From: JBBQWZ01 sp038210135
GTDB taxonomy: Bacteria > Acidobacteriota > Terriglobia > Bryobacterales > Bryobacteraceae
Length of the DNA stretch: 64,000 nt
Assembly (NCBI GenBank): GCA_038210135.1
Contig: JBBQWZ010000020.1
Span: 1 to 64,000, forward strand
Reading direction: 5' to 3'
How positions within the stretch are numbered: the first letter of the stretch is position 1; every line of letters begins with the position of its first letter. Position numbers and translations under genes: made by a program. The notes beneath the pieces were generated by a model. It was not told the origin of the DNA. It searched no databases and was given only the letters and a program-made list of their open reading frames with translations. This document shows positions 48,841 to 58,064 of this stretch, one piece after another.

Positions 48841-49296
48841 ATGAGATTTCTACTATCGGTGTTTTTGATTGTGGGCGGCCTCGGTTTGAAGAAAGCGGAG
48901 GCCGCCGATCGGGCGGACAGGGAGCGCCTGATAGGGACTTGGGAGGTAATAGACCAATCTCAGAAGCCGATTCGATGGACTCTGACCGGCGTGATTAGCA
49001 AGCTCAGGCTGACGGAGTCCTCCGGCGGGAAGGAGATTACAGATTTCGAATGCGACACGACAGGGCTTCCGTGTTCGCTGCGACTGGACGGACATCGCGC
49101 AGAGATCTCCATGTGGTTTAACGGAAACAGTCTACAGGTTATGCAGACGAAGGGCCAGACGGCCTTAAGGGAGGAGTTCGTGGTGGTTGATGACGACGTG
49201 CTGGAGGTTAGGGTCACGCCATTAATCCCGAGCGGAGCGAATCAGAAACTCCGTCTGCATCGCGTCGTCAATACCGCCGCGACGACAAGTAAGTGA
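48841..49296 (+). CDS. Hypothetical exported lipocalin-like protein
   Basis: A 151-aa protein with the signal 'MRFLLSVFLIVGGLGLKKAEA'. The mature part starts 'DRERLIGTWEVIDQSQKPIR', the opening of lipocalin-like / TIGR03067-type domains, followed by beta strands ('CSLRLDGHRAEISMWFNGNS', 'LEVRVTPLIPSGANQKLRL'). The ligand is unknown. It starts 28 bp after the Pal-like gene and is probably in the same transcript. Confidence 0.7.
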   Translation: MRFLLSVFLIVGGLGLKKAEAADRADRERLIGTWEVIDQSQKPIRWTLTGVISKLRLTESSGGKEITDFECDTTGLPCSLRLDGHRAEISMWFNGNSLQVMQTKGQTALREEFVVVDDDVLEVRVTPLIPSGANQKLRLHRVVNTAATTSK

Positions 49297-49488
49297 TGCG
49301 AAGGTTCTGAGCCGGGAGAGGCGATTTCCGGGCGCCTCTCGCCCTTTTCTCCGCTCTGCGCCATCGCATGATTCTCGACGCCTTCGCCTTCAATCAAAGA
49401 TTGCTTTTATTCACCACCCTCACGCGGCACGACGTTTTCGACCGTTGTAGCCTTTGTCACACGCCGCCTGGTTGAATCGAGGACACTA

Positions 49489-50910
49489 GTGACGACAGCC
49501 ATGAAAGTGCGCAAATCCAGCCTGCTCATTGCCGCTTTCACTTCTCTTCTTTTTGTCATTGGGTTGTCCGCTACCGCGATCTGGCGCAACTCGAGAAACG
49601 CGCAGAATCGAGTGGCTGCTATGCACACCACGCATCTCGATGCAGGTGCGGCCCTGGCCGGTATTCGAGCCAATGTTTTTCTGACTGGTATCTTGACGCG
49701 CGACTACCTGCTTGAGACCGACCCAGCGTCTGCGAAAGACTACGTCGAACAGTTCCGCGCGATCCGCGCGACGACAGCCGACAGCTTTCGGATTCTCGAA
49801 ACCGCGGCTCAAGACGGCGCAGAAAAAGTGGCGCTGGAGCGGTTGCGCCGCGAAGTCGCAGCCTACTGGGATCCAACGACGGTAGTTCTTGACTGGAGTC
49901 CTCAGCAGAAAGCCGAACGCAGAGCGGCGTTTCTGCGGGAGCGTGTCCGCAGCCGCGTCGAGGTTGTGGGTCTCGCGGCGCAAGTCGAAAAGCTGATGAC
50001 CGAGAACTTCTCTCGCGAGAAGGAACGGATTGCCAAGGCCGATCAGGATTTCCAATCCTCGCTTGGATGGACCACCGGGATCGCGCTACTGCTCGGCTTG
50101 GCCATTGCCGGCGTGACACTTTTCCGGATGACGATACTCGAACGCAATTCAGACGCCTCTCAGTTGGAGTTACGGCGCCTCTCGGTGCAGCTTCGTACGA
50201 CTCAGGAACAGGAGCGGACCCGCCTTTCGAGGGAACTCCACGACGAGGTTGGGCAAATGCTTACGGGCCTGCGAATGGAACTGGCGAGTATCGCCCGTTC
50301 CAACCCGGACATCGAGGGCGAATTGTCGCTGCGGATTTCGCATGCAAAAGAAATTGTTGAGCAGACACTGCGGATCGTTCGAAATATCGCGATGCTCCTG
50401 CGCCCGTCGATGCTGGACGACCTGGGCTTGACCCCGGCGCTCATGTGGCTGGCGAAAGAGATTTCGCGTTCAACCGCGGTCGAGATCCAACCTCACATCG
50501 ATCCCCGCCTCGATTACTTGCCGGATGCTCACCGTACGTGCCTATACCGAGTCGTCCAAGAGGGATTGACGAATGCTGTGAAGCACGCCGGCGCTCACCG
50601 GGTGACGGTGTCGCTGCAGGTCGATGGAGAATGGGTAGTCGGCCAGATCGAAGACGACGGCCGAGGGTTTCCGGCCGATATGGCTAAAGGAACAGGGCTT
50701 GGGCTGGTGGGAATGGAAGAGCGAATCCGCGAACTCGGCGGGAGCTTAGAAATTAGTTCTTCGCCAGGACGTGGAGCACGCATCGACATCCGGTTGCCGC
50801 GACCCAACGATCTGGAAGAATCAGAGGTGCAGGATGATATCCGTTCTACTGGCCGACGATCATGGGATCGTCCGCACCGGGTTGAAGCTCCTACTGGAAC
50901 GGATTGCTGA
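49489..50910 (+). CDS. NarX-type sensor histidine kinase
   Basis: A 473-aa protein (GTG 49489, or ATG 49501). Two membrane segments (about 11-31 and 193-213) flank a helical extracytoplasmic sensor of CHASE3-like character ('LAGIRANVFLTGILTRDYLL'). Then comes a HisKA_3 dimerisation domain with His251 in 'SRELHDEVGQMLTGLRME' and a HATPase domain ('VVQEGLTNAVKHAGAHRV', 'EDDGRGFPADMAKGTGLGLV'). The C-terminus overlaps the start of the response-regulator gene by 77 bp in another frame, an unusually long overlap. The stimulus is unknown; the pair precedes a ClC transporter gene. Confidence 0.87.
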   Translation: MTTAMKVRKSSLLIAAFTSLLFVIGLSATAIWRNSRNAQNRVAAMHTTHLDAGAALAGIRANVFLTGILTRDYLLETDPASAKDYVEQFRAIRATTADSFRILETAAQDGAEKVALERLRREVAAYWDPTTVVLDWSPQQKAERRAAFLRERVRSRVEVVGLAAQVEKLMTENFSREKERIAKADQDFQSSLGWTTGIALLLGLAIAGVTLFRMTILERNSDASQLELRRLSVQLRTTQEQERTRLSRELHDEVGQMLTGLRMELASIARSNPDIEGELSLRISHAKEIVEQTLRIVRNIAMLLRPSMLDDLGLTPALMWLAKEISRSTAVEIQPHIDPRLDYLPDAHRTCLYRVVQEGLTNAVKHAGAHRVTVSLQVDGEWVVGQIEDDGRGFPADMAKGTGLGLVGMEERIRELGGSLEISSSPGRGARIDIRLPRPNDLEESEVQDDIRSTGRRSWDRPHRVEAPTGTDC

Positions 50911-51481
50911 CGTCAAGGTAGTTGGGGAAGCCGCCGATGGACGGGAAGCGGTCAAGCTGGCGAAGCAGTTTGAACCCAATATCGCCATTCTAGATATCGG
51001 AATGCCGCTGTTGAACGGGTTGGAGGCAACAGCTCAGATAGTCAAAGAGAATCCACGCGTCAGCGTAATTATTCTCAGCATGCACACCGACGAGAGTTAC
51101 ATCGTGAAGGCGCTCGATGCCGGTGCGCGCGGGTATCTGCTGAAAGACAACGCGGATGAAGACATCGAAAGGGCCATCAAACTGGTGCTGTCCGGCCGTC
51201 CTTTCTTTTCTCCTTCGATCGCGCAGTCGCTTCTCGAAGACTACATGCGTCTGATGCGAAAGCGCGGCGTTCAGGACAGCTACGATCTGCTTACTGAAAG
51301 AGAACGCGAGATCCTCCAACTGCTGGCGGAGGGTAAGTCCAACAAGGAAGCAGCAGCGGTTCTAAATTTGAGTCCCTATACAGTTGAGACGCATCGCAAC
51401 AATCTCATGCAGAAGCTCAGCTTGCACAACACTGCTGAAATCGTGCTCTATGCGGTACGTAAGGGCATCATCACGCCCTGA
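50834..51481 (+). CDS. NarL/LuxR-type response regulator
   Basis: About 215 aa from the ATG at 50834 ('MISVLLADDHGIVRTGLKLL'). The receiver domain has the phosphoacceptor Asp54 ('PNIAILDIGMPLLNG') and the LLKD Lys. A C-terminal LuxR-type HTH ('LTEREREILQLLAEGKSNKE', 'VETHRNNLMQKLSLHN') follows. It pairs with the upstream kinase. Downstream, convergent at 51485, is the ClC-CBS-TPR gene. Confidence 0.94.
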   Translation: MISVLLADDHGIVRTGLKLLLERIADVKVVGEAADGREAVKLAKQFEPNIAILDIGMPLLNGLEATAQIVKENPRVSVIILSMHTDESYIVKALDAGARGYLLKDNADEDIERAIKLVLSGRPFFSPSIAQSLLEDYMRLMRKRGVQDSYDLLTEREREILQLLAEGKSNKEAAAVLNLSPYTVETHRNNLMQKLSLHNTAEIVLYAVRKGIITP

Positions 51482-51484
51482 GCG

Positions 51485-54130
51485 CTATTCGGCGATCTTG
51501 GATAGGACGTGAAGCAGCACGGGATCCGTCTTGCACTGCACTCCGGAGACTTTCCACAGTCTTAGGCTCGCTGTCATTTTCTGGTCCGCCATTTCCATGC
51601 TGACGGCCTTGGTCTTCAGCAGTGCCTTTGCCGGATCGGTGTCGGCGGGCTGCAAACAAGCAGCGGTCGCATCGACCACCCGTTGTAGAATTTCATTCCA
51701 CCTTCGTACGCGTTCCCGAACCATGAGCCCGTTGCGAGTCGGATCCAACCGCAGGGTCTGCTCCACAATGCCGGCCGCCCGCTGGATCTCCGGGTTCCCT
51801 GGATCGATCTGGATGGCCTTGCGGTAAGCATCGAGTGCGGCTGCGTCTTTATCGGCCGCCAAGCGCGCATCGCCGAGCTGCAGCCAGACTCCGGCATCTC
51901 CCGGGAACCGGCTGGCGAGCACGGTGAACGCATGTTCGGTCTCGTCCGTCGGGCCGATGCTCCTAACCATCGCCGCAGCCTTTTTGGCGATCGACGGATC
52001 GTCTCCGCGCTGCTCGATGATCGTTAACAGAAGCGGAATCGCGTCGCTGCGTCGGCCGCTCTCGGCCAGAAGCGCGGCGAAAGCCATTTGCGCCAAGCTC
52101 TTTTGCGCCCGATGCGCTGGAGGCCAGTCTCCCGCAAAAGCCTCGCGATACAGGGCAAGAGCCTTCTCGTTGGCGCCTTCGGAGCGCGCAATCTCGGCCA
52201 ACCCAACCAACACACGAGCGTTCCGCGGATCGCTTTTTAGTACGCCGGACAAATAGCCATCTGCCTCTGTGTAGCGTCTGGATTGAACGAGGGCAAGACC
52301 CAGAGTCGCGCGCGCTGCAATGTCCGTCGGTGATTGTGCGAGCGCCGTTCGGAACGCCGCGACCGCTTCATCGACCTGTCCCTGGGCCAGAAATCGCTCA
52401 CCCGAAGCGTGCGCCTCCGCGCCAAAGGCGGACCGGCGGGAGCGCTGCCAGACCACGAGCCCGGACACGATGAGCACAGCCAAAATCGTGATCACCGCAA
52501 CAGAAGGCAGCCAATTTTGAACCGCCGCCGCTTCCTTGCGGGCCCTCTCCTCCGGACTGTCAAGAGTCCGGTATACCCGCGAAATATCCTCGCTATGGAG
52601 AACGCCGACTGGAGCGCCTCCCGATCGACTGACGACCGGAATCTGCTCGATGCCGGCATTCCCCATGATCTGCAGTGCGGAATCGATCGTGTCATCAGGA
52701 TGGACTTCGAGACTTGCGACCGGATCCGAGATCGCGTCTCCTGGCCCGGTCAACGGTCGCATGGCGCGGCTTACCGTGACGGGATCCGGTGCGTGCGCGG
52801 GCGAAGGCATCCGAATGCCTTCCTGTAGCGACAGGGCCTCATAGATCGGATGCTTCTGCAGTCGCTGCGCGAGTACATAGCTGCATAGATTGGCAATCAT
52901 CAAGGGCACAATGATCGTGTAATCGCGCGTGACTTCGAAGATCATAACGACGCTGGTCATCGGCGTTCGCACGATCCCCGCGAAGGCGGCACCCATCCCG
53001 ACCAGAGCATAAGCGCCCGCGTTTCCGGTGTAATCCGGAAGCAGATAATGCGCGCCTTGTCCGATCGCGCCACCTAACATCGCACCGATGAACAGACTCG
53101 GTCCGAAGATGCCGCCCGCATTGCCGGAGCTATAACAAGTCGTTGTGGCGATCAGTTTCAACACCAGCAGAACTAGCATCATGCGGATCGTCAGGTCGCC
53201 CGTCAGGGCCTCGCTGACGAGGTTATATCCAACTCCCAGAACGCCAGGAACGGCCAGCGCCAGCAGTCCAACGACGAGTCCGCCGAACGCCGGCGTGAAT
53301 GCTTTCCATCGGCTGGGAGCTTTCAAAAATATTGCCCGCTGCCAGAGGAGGAACTTAACAAAAACGGTAGAGACAAGTCCGCCGACGATGCCGAGCAGGG
53401 CGTAGATCAGAAATTCGAGTGGATGGACCAGTTGATACGCCGGAACGTGGAAGAGAGGCTCATCTCCCAGGATCATTCGCAGAATGATCCACGAGGTAGC
53501 GGCTCCGATCACGACCGATCCGACGACCCGCGCGTGGAGATCCGCGAGAATTTCTTCGAGCGTGAAGAGTACGGCGGCAAGCGGCGTATTGAAGGCGGCC
53601 GCGACGGCAGCCGCGGTTCCGACCGGAATCAGAGAGCGAACATGTTCTTCACTCAGACCGAGGCGCCGTCCGGCGAACGAGGCGATCCCGGCGCCGATAT
53701 GAACGGACGGACCCTCGCGCCCGAGCGCCACGCCGCTACCAAGCGAAATTGACGAGCAGATGAACTTGCCAATCACCGTGCGGATGTGGATCACGCCGCT
53801 GTTCAGAAGGAGCGCGACTCTCGTTTGAGGAATGCCGCTTCCGCGCGCGTCCGGAAAGAACCGGAACAGGAGCCACCCGCCCACGAGCGAGCCGATCACC
53901 GGGCTCAAGAACCGCTGCAGCGTTCCGGCCGTAACTAGCGCTTTGCCCAGACGCTCAGTGAGCGCGACAAACGACACCACCGTCAGACCGACGATTGCGC
54001 TGATGACCAGCGCCATCAGAATCAGAATCTTGTCTTCGTGATCCCGAAGATCGACCCGCGCCAACTTGCCTTGCAGCAGGCGAAGTAACTTCCCTGGCCA
54101 ACTCAAGTCCGCGCCTCCAAAGCTAGACAT
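51485..54130 (-). CDS. ClC chloride/proton antiporter fused to CBS and TPR domains
   Basis: An 881-aa protein. Residues about 30-440 are a ClC core: 'GSGIPQTRVALLL' (97-109), 'GREGPSVHIGAG' with the gating Glu139, the proton-glutamate pair in 'FTLEEI' (Glu192/193), and 'GNAGGIFGPSLFIGA'. These features fit a Cl-/H+ exchanger rather than a channel. Residues about 465-535 hold a CBS pair. A membrane helix follows ('SVAVITILAVLIVSGLVVW', about 553-571), then about 8 TPR-like repeats on the other side ('FLAQGQVDEAVAAFRTALAQ'). The TPR extension is not usual for ClC proteins; it may tether a periplasmic partner. Confidence 0.86.
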   Translation of the reverse strand: MSSFGGADLSWPGKLLRLLQGKLARVDLRDHEDKILILMALVISAIVGLTVVSFVALTERLGKALVTAGTLQRFLSPVIGSLVGGWLLFRFFPDARGSGIPQTRVALLLNSGVIHIRTVIGKFICSSISLGSGVALGREGPSVHIGAGIASFAGRRLGLSEEHVRSLIPVGTAAAVAAAFNTPLAAVLFTLEEILADLHARVVGSVVIGAATSWIILRMILGDEPLFHVPAYQLVHPLEFLIYALLGIVGGLVSTVFVKFLLWQRAIFLKAPSRWKAFTPAFGGLVVGLLALAVPGVLGVGYNLVSEALTGDLTIRMMLVLLVLKLIATTTCYSSGNAGGIFGPSLFIGAMLGGAIGQGAHYLLPDYTGNAGAYALVGMGAAFAGIVRTPMTSVVMIFEVTRDYTIIVPLMIANLCSYVLAQRLQKHPIYEALSLQEGIRMPSPAHAPDPVTVSRAMRPLTGPGDAISDPVASLEVHPDDTIDSALQIMGNAGIEQIPVVSRSGGAPVGVLHSEDISRVYRTLDSPEERARKEAAAVQNWLPSVAVITILAVLIVSGLVVWQRSRRSAFGAEAHASGERFLAQGQVDEAVAAFRTALAQSPTDIAARATLGLALVQSRRYTEADGYLSGVLKSDPRNARVLVGLAEIARSEGANEKALALYREAFAGDWPPAHRAQKSLAQMAFAALLAESGRRSDAIPLLLTIIEQRGDDPSIAKKAAAMVRSIGPTDETEHAFTVLASRFPGDAGVWLQLGDARLAADKDAAALDAYRKAIQIDPGNPEIQRAAGIVEQTLRLDPTRNGLMVRERVRRWNEILQRVVDATAACLQPADTDPAKALLKTKAVSMEMADQKMTASLRLWKVSGVQCKTDPVLLHVLSKIAE

Positions 54131-54432
54131 CCACCGGGCTCCAGAACGCGACAGCCTGCGCTCAGCACCGTTGGTATTTCCGGTGGGCCGAACAACTCCA
54201 GAGTAAAGCTAGTGAACGCCGCGTCCATGTTTCTGTTTTGGATGGCAGCGCCCGCGGCGGCTGACTGCTATTGCCTAGCGTTTTCATTCTCGTATTGTAG
54301 GGGCATTCATTTGGACTCGTAGTTCTTACGGTTAGGATTTGCGCATCCCGAAGTGGCAGCGCCAGAGCAAAGACTCTCGGTGCGCTAAAAAACAGCCTGA
54401 TTCCTTTTGCCCGATTCGTGCTAATTTGGCGC
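54131..54432. other. Short stretch between ClC and the 54433 gene
   Basis: About 300 bp of divergent intergenic sequence with the starts of the ClC gene and of the 116-aa ORF at its ends. An AT-rich part at about 54255-54320 could hold promoters. No RNA or repeat was recognised. Confidence 0.5.
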
Positions 54433-54768
54433 ATGGTCGAGTCCACAGAGTTCGGAGTCGGATATACCAAAGTTTCTCTGATCCGACGGGTAGGGATTGC
54501 CGCCGGGATCACCGACATCGATTTCCTCACGCCGGCCGAGATCCGGCGCAAGCTTGGCGTGGTAGATCCCGAGACATCCGGCCTGCTTGAGGCGTTTCTC
54601 AACGTCTTCGATCGCTGGTTTCTGTACACCAGAATGATCGAACGGAGAATCACCAGCCACGATGCCCAACTCGAGGCCGAGCGGACAGCCGCGGTAGAGC
54701 GCCGGGCGGCGGCGCAGTCCCAGCTCGCGAAGCGCCTTCTGCATCTTGAAGCGAAGGATAGTCGCTAA
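54433..54768 (+). CDS. Hypothetical protein with C-terminal coiled coil
   Basis: About 111 aa from the ATG at 54433 ('MVESTEFGVGYTKVSLIRRV'). The first half is a small folded part with 'GITDIDFLTPAEIRRKLGVV'. The C-terminal about 40 residues are an Ala/Arg/Glu coiled coil ('LEAERTAAVERRAAAQSQLA'). No family recognised. Its 3' end overlaps a convergent small ORF by about 119 bp. Confidence 0.5.
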   Translation: MVESTEFGVGYTKVSLIRRVGIAAGITDIDFLTPAEIRRKLGVVDPETSGLLEAFLNVFDRWFLYTRMIERRITSHDAQLEAERTAAVERRAAAQSQLAKRLLHLEAKDSR

Positions 54769-54994
54769 TCGGCGTTTCGCAGGCCGTTCTTCTGGCGCTC
54801 AAACCCAAATACGCTTTGTCCTCAAGGTCGTCGAGCGGTTTAAGGTCGGTCAGGCCTTTTCGCGCGGGAGACGTTTTCCATTCCATCATCTTGCGAGTTG
54901 CCTTCTGAATCCCCCGCCGAATCAACTGAAGAACGATCGCTAAGCTGAGGGCCAACAGAACAATGAAAATCGGGGATGGATCCCAGTCCGGCAT
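54650..54994 (-). CDS. Possible small single-pass membrane protein
   Basis: From the ATG at 54994, about 114 aa. Residues about 8-26 ('IFIVLLALSLAIVLQLIRRG') form one membrane segment, followed by a basic cytoplasmic part. The last third overlaps the convergent 54433 gene and is Pro/Arg-rich, so either the protein ends less sensibly than it begins or this end is not real. I give it low weight. Confidence 0.3.
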   Translation of the reverse strand: MPDWDPSPIFIVLLALSLAIVLQLIRRGIQKATRKMMEWKTSPARKGLTDLKPLDDLEDKAYLGLSARRTACETPISDYPSLQDAEGASRAGTAPPPGALPRLSARPRVGHRGW

Positions 54995-55076
54995 TGGACA
55001 ATTCCATCGTACGGGCCACATCCGGCATCGAACCATACCGTGAAGGCACCAAGTTTTGCGGATCTTGCCTAAGCGA

Positions 55077-56486
55077 TTATTTATTCTTCCTCGGAGCCGG
55101 CACGACCTTCAGCGGTGGCTGCCATTCGAAAGTAGTCGTGAGAGTGCTGCTTCCGAGCGATTGACGGAGTGCATTCCGGATTGCCTCTTCGGTTGCGCCG
55201 TCGAACGCCTTCGGCGCGTTGTATCCCAGATGAAGGACAATCGCGTCGCCGGAAAAGCCAATTTCGAAGCGCTTAAGCTCCGCCGCTTCGGTCGGCCAGA
55301 CACTCTTCAATGGCCCCTCAACAAGCGGCCGAACCGTTGTGGCGAGCGTCTGAAGCGAGGGGCGGACCACTGCCGGCGAGGGAGCCGGCGAGCGTAGACG
55401 TTCCCTCAGCGTGATCAGTTCCTCTTCATTTGCAACCTGCCGCACTTCGATAGACACCACCTTCCCGGTCTTCCGGCTAAGCGTGGCTTCGGCCGCTAAA
55501 ACCCGCGGCTTTTCGACCGGCGTTGTTGTAACCAAGCGTTGGATCAGGCGGTCGGGCAGGATCTCGAGTTGCTGACTGAGAAGGTGGTCAGCCGGGACCA
55601 GCGAAGTGGTCGCTTCCCGCGCGGCTGCCCGGCAACGTGTTTCATCCTGCAATTGCAAGAGCGAAGATCGCAGCGGTACGAAGAGTAGCGCCAAAGTAAC
55701 GACGATCATGACGATACGCCAGCGGAGTTGGCCGACACCACCGAACAGCTTGCGGAACACAGAATCGTGGAGCAGGCTGTAAATGCCGGTGCCGGTGACT
55801 TGCCGAATCTCGCTCTCAGAGATTGCGCCTCGAACCGCGGGAGCATCCATGCCAACCAGGTAAAATATGAGAAATGCGCAGCTGGCGATGGCTACGAAAT
55901 TTGTAAGGAACAACAAGCCTGCACCGGAAATGATTTGCCAGTTCCAACCACTCCCGATGCCAAAGCCCACCGTACATAGAGGTGGCATAAGAGCGACTGC
56001 AATGGCGACACCTGGCAGTGCGCTTGCACCGCCACCGCTCAACGAGCGGGCCATTACGCCCGAGCCAGCCAGACCGGCAAAGACCGCGACGCCAAGATCC
56101 AGAAGATTTGGCTGCGTTCTCGCAAGAAGTTCGGTAGTCGGCGTTTGAAAAGGTAGGACCCAGACCAGTGCCGCCGAGAAGGCGACGCTGGCCACAATGC
56201 TCCCGACCAAGCTCAGAAACGATTTGATTCGCAGATAAATATCCGAAGCGGCGAAGGCCAGTCCGGATGCCAGGATCGGACCCATCAGCGGAGAAATCAA
56301 CATCGCCCCGATCACGACTGCCGGGCTGTTGAGAACGAGGCCAAGCGTTGCGATGCCCGCGGAGAAAATGAGATCCATGATGTAACTGGCACTCGCGATC
56401 TCCGCGGATTTATAAATCTGTATGTACAGTCGTGGCTTAGTAGCCGGATCGATGTGGAGCGCATCGCTGAAATAGTTTCGGAGCAC
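55077..56486 (-). CDS. DUF389 membrane protein
   Basis: A 469-aa protein. The first about 250 residues carry the DUF389 signature: 'MDLIFSAGIATLGLVLNSPA', 'VVIGAMLISPLMGPILASGL' and 'LPGVAIAVALMPPLCTVGFG', with about six membrane segments. The C-terminal about 200 residues are soluble with helical repeats and a final alpha/beta domain ('EELITLRERLRSPA'). Function of the family is unknown; members are often found near ion and stress genes, as here. Confidence 0.85.
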   Translation of the reverse strand: MLRNYFSDALHIDPATKPRLYIQIYKSAEIASASYIMDLIFSAGIATLGLVLNSPAVVIGAMLISPLMGPILASGLAFAASDIYLRIKSFLSLVGSIVASVAFSAALVWVLPFQTPTTELLARTQPNLLDLGVAVFAGLAGSGVMARSLSGGGASALPGVAIAVALMPPLCTVGFGIGSGWNWQIISGAGLLFLTNFVAIASCAFLIFYLVGMDAPAVRGAISESEIRQVTGTGIYSLLHDSVFRKLFGGVGQLRWRIVMIVVTLALLFVPLRSSLLQLQDETRCRAAAREATTSLVPADHLLSQQLEILPDRLIQRLVTTTPVEKPRVLAAEATLSRKTGKVVSIEVRQVANEEELITLRERLRSPAPSPAVVRPSLQTLATTVRPLVEGPLKSVWPTEAAELKRFEIGFSGDAIVLHLGYNAPKAFDGATEEAIRNALRQSLGSSTLTTTFEWQPPLKVVPAPRKNK

Positions 56487-56559
56487 AGTAGAGAACCTCG
56501 GAATCGACCATCAATACCACCACGAACGACTTACAGACCCCGCTAGCCTCGTATTCGTC

Positions 56560-57796
56560 TCACCGCAGGGGCTTAATCTCCGCAGCCCTTTCGGCGGGTT
56601 CCGCGAGGAGCACACGCCGGAATGACAACTTCAACAAAGGCGGCGCGATCGTCGCTGCGGCGACCGCCATGAAAACGATCATCGCGTATGTGTCCGCCCT
56701 CAGCACATGCAAGGTAAGACCAGCCTGAGCGACAACCATGCAAAACTCGCCGCGCGGAATCATTCCGGCTCCCCACGCGGAACGCGGTTTTGCGCCCATG
56801 TCCGATAGCTCCCAGCCCGCATCCCAGTAGCTTCGAGAGTACAGCGACCGGAATCAGCAGAAGGGCCAGCAGCATCACGCGGGAGTCCTGGAACACGCTG
56901 AGTTTCAATTGCAGGCCGATCTCCGCAAGGAAGAATGGCACCAACAATTCGGCAACGCCATCGGCAAGATCGTGGACCCTGTGTGGGACCGATTTTGTGA
57001 TTGCCATTCCGGCTAAGAACGCGCCAATGATCGCCGCGACGCCTATGACTTCCGATAGCGCGGCCAAAGCGAACAGCAAGACCATCGAGAGGGCAAATTC
57101 AGCTTCTCCGACCTGGAGCTTACCTCCCAGGCCCTTCGCCACTCGCGCAACCGCCGAACTACCCCAACGTGCCACGATAACGATGAATCCCACTGCAAGC
57201 AGCGTCGTCACTGCAATCTCTACCAGATGAACGGTTCCGGTAGCGATCGAACTGACGAGGCCCAATAGCAGAAGTGCGAGAATGTCATCGACCACCGCTG
57301 CGCCGAGAACAATCCGCGCGGCTTTGCGGTTCAGCAGTCCCCTTGCAGTCAGCACCTGCGCCGTAATGCCAACACTGGTCGCGGTTAGGGCGGTCCCAAG
57401 AAATATGGCTTCGATACTCGACCGACCGACGACCCAGTAGAATGTGAAGCCAGCCGCAAATGGGATCGCAACGCCCAGAGTCCCAACGAGAACCGCTGTC
57501 CCGCCGAGCTTGATCAACTCCTCTGCGTCCACTTCTAAACCCACCCTGAAGAGGAGAAAAAGCACTCCCAGACTTGCCATCGTGTGCGTGAACTCATCCG
57601 GCGTAATCCAGCCAAACAGGCTTGGGCCGATGAGAACGCCTGCCAAGATCTCCCCAATAATTCCGGGCTGATTCAGCCGTTCGCACAACTCCGCGAGCAG
57701 CTTCGCGCTGCCGAAGATAATCAGCATGCTGACCGCGAGAGATAGCGTGTCCGTGGACTCGCTCCCGACAAAAAATGCGAATGGCAAATTGGTCAC
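56560..57796 (-). pseudogene. CPA2-type cation/proton antiporter with a +1 frameshift
   Basis: The N-terminal frame from the GTG at 57796 reads a normal CPA2 antiporter ('GSAKLLAELCERLNQPGIIG', 'GAAVVDDILALLLLGLVSSI') as far as 'GLGAIGHGRKTAFRVG'. It then turns to nonsense, while a second frame continues the family sequence 'AGMIPRGEFCMVVAQAG' to a stop at 56560. The shift lies in the C4 run at 56771-56774 (G4 on the coding strand), where one extra base is present relative to the paralogue at 3810-5045. Loss of the last transport helices should abolish activity unless frameshifting rescues it. Confidence 0.85.
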
Positions 57797-58064
57797 TTTA
57801 TCGGGATGCCATCGTTGGCAACCAAATCAATCTCTTACATGATGTGCTCGTTAGCGTCTTTCTTCCCCCTCTTAATAGGCCATCCAACCTTAGGTCCAAG
57901 TTATCTGGACCCAGCCCGAGCCGGCATCCCATTGACGCAGTAGGAGAACGCGTTGAGTCCACCAGACGGTAAGATTCCAATTGGAAAAGCGGAGATCTGG
58001 TGTGTTTGGAGGATGGGATCATCCGCAAAGTCTGTCTACGCTGAAGTTGCACGAGACAAGAATC

